Shown here: positions 63,956-64,000 of the stretch, in pieces
How the letters are laid out: each line of letters opens with the position of its first letter
Numbering within the stretch: position 1 is the stretch's first letter
Made by a program: the position numbers and the translations under genes
Origin: Streptomyces sp. McG3
Lineage (GTDB): Bacteria > Actinomycetota > Actinomycetes > Streptomycetales > Streptomycetaceae
Length of the DNA stretch: 64,000 nt
Direction: 5' to 3'
Assembly: GCF_018619185.1 (NCBI RefSeq)
Contig: NZ_JAAXYC010000001.1
Span: 61,645 to 125,644 of the forward strand
Notes under the pieces: model-generated
Told to the model about the DNA's origin: nothing
What the model saw: the letters and a program-made list of their open reading frames with translations, nothing else
Databases searched by the model: none

Positions 63956-64000
63956 GCCTCTGTCCTCGCTCTCGCCCTCGCCCTCGTCCTTGTCCTCGCC

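Noticed and set aside
1..64000. CRISPR arrays or cas genes
   Set aside because: No regularly spaced repeats or Cas-like proteins were found on reading; the only repeats seen are listed above.
63830..64000. Tandem GC-rich repeats at the right edge as a CRISPR or regulatory array
   Set aside because: They are short degenerate Ala/Arg-coding and CTCGCC-type repeats of low complexity, best explained by slippage.

Overview
This is a GC-rich actinobacterial chromosome segment, almost certainly Streptomyces. The signs are the codon bias, GTG/TTG starts, SARP/AfsR regulators, and a core block containing bldG, topA, tmk and hppA in the arrangement I know from Streptomyces chromosomes. It falls into three parts.

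(1) About 1-38 kb is specialised-metabolism DNA. The left edge cuts a nonribosomal peptide synthetase whose first module is C-PCP with no adenylation domain. Next to it is a translationally coupled three-gene unit (ATGA overlaps): a secreted PA14/RHS-repeat protein without a toxin domain, a SyrP/TauD-type Fe(II)/2-oxoglutarate oxygenase, and a cytochrome P450. Further right are an orphan NarL-type response regulator, a LysR-type protein reduced to its DNA-binding domain, a MacB/FtsX-type ABC exporter, a second P450, and an AarF/UbiB-like kinase-fold protein. Two SARP/NB-ARC regulators follow, enclosing a 57-residue secreted peptide gene with a repeated DDPWT tail. Then come an acyl-CoA carboxylase beta/epsilon pair, an IclR regulator coupled to a stand-alone malonyl-CoA:ACP transacylase, and two paralogous HTH regulators. 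From 30.9 to 38.0 kb there is a p-terphenyl-type pathway: an A-T-TE arylpyruvate dimerising synthetase, an extended-SDR reductase and an NTF2-like dehydratase (compare EchA/EchC/EchB and TerC/TerB). A LysR regulator, an azoreductase-like quinone reductase and a polyprenyl diphosphate synthase are next to it.

(2) 38.29-43.85 kb is a decayed integrative element in a tRNA-Thr(CGT) gene. It is bounded by a 43-bp direct repeat of the tRNA 3' half (one mismatch). It carries an AlpA/excisionase-like protein, a relic integrase C-terminus, a polymorphic-toxin tip with its Imm50-like immunity gene, a methyltransferase, a CYTH protein, a NUDIX hydrolase, and a zinc-ribbon/PD-(D/E)XK-like protein resembling DUF6615.

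(3) From 43.8 kb to the right end is core chromosome, mostly on the minus strand: tRNA-Thr, a tripeptidyl-aminopeptidase-like lipoprotein, holB, an MFS-thymidylate kinase-coiled-coil fusion, topA, a small membrane protein, a methyltransferase, a lipoprotein, hppA, an RsbW-like anti-sigma factor and bldG. A DEAD/DUF1998 helicase runs on the plus strand and a TadE-like protein lies at the end.

The least familiar systems are the RHS-oxygenase-P450 unit, the SARP-DDPWT peptide locus and the tRNA-bounded element with its toxin/immunity and nuclease-like cargo.
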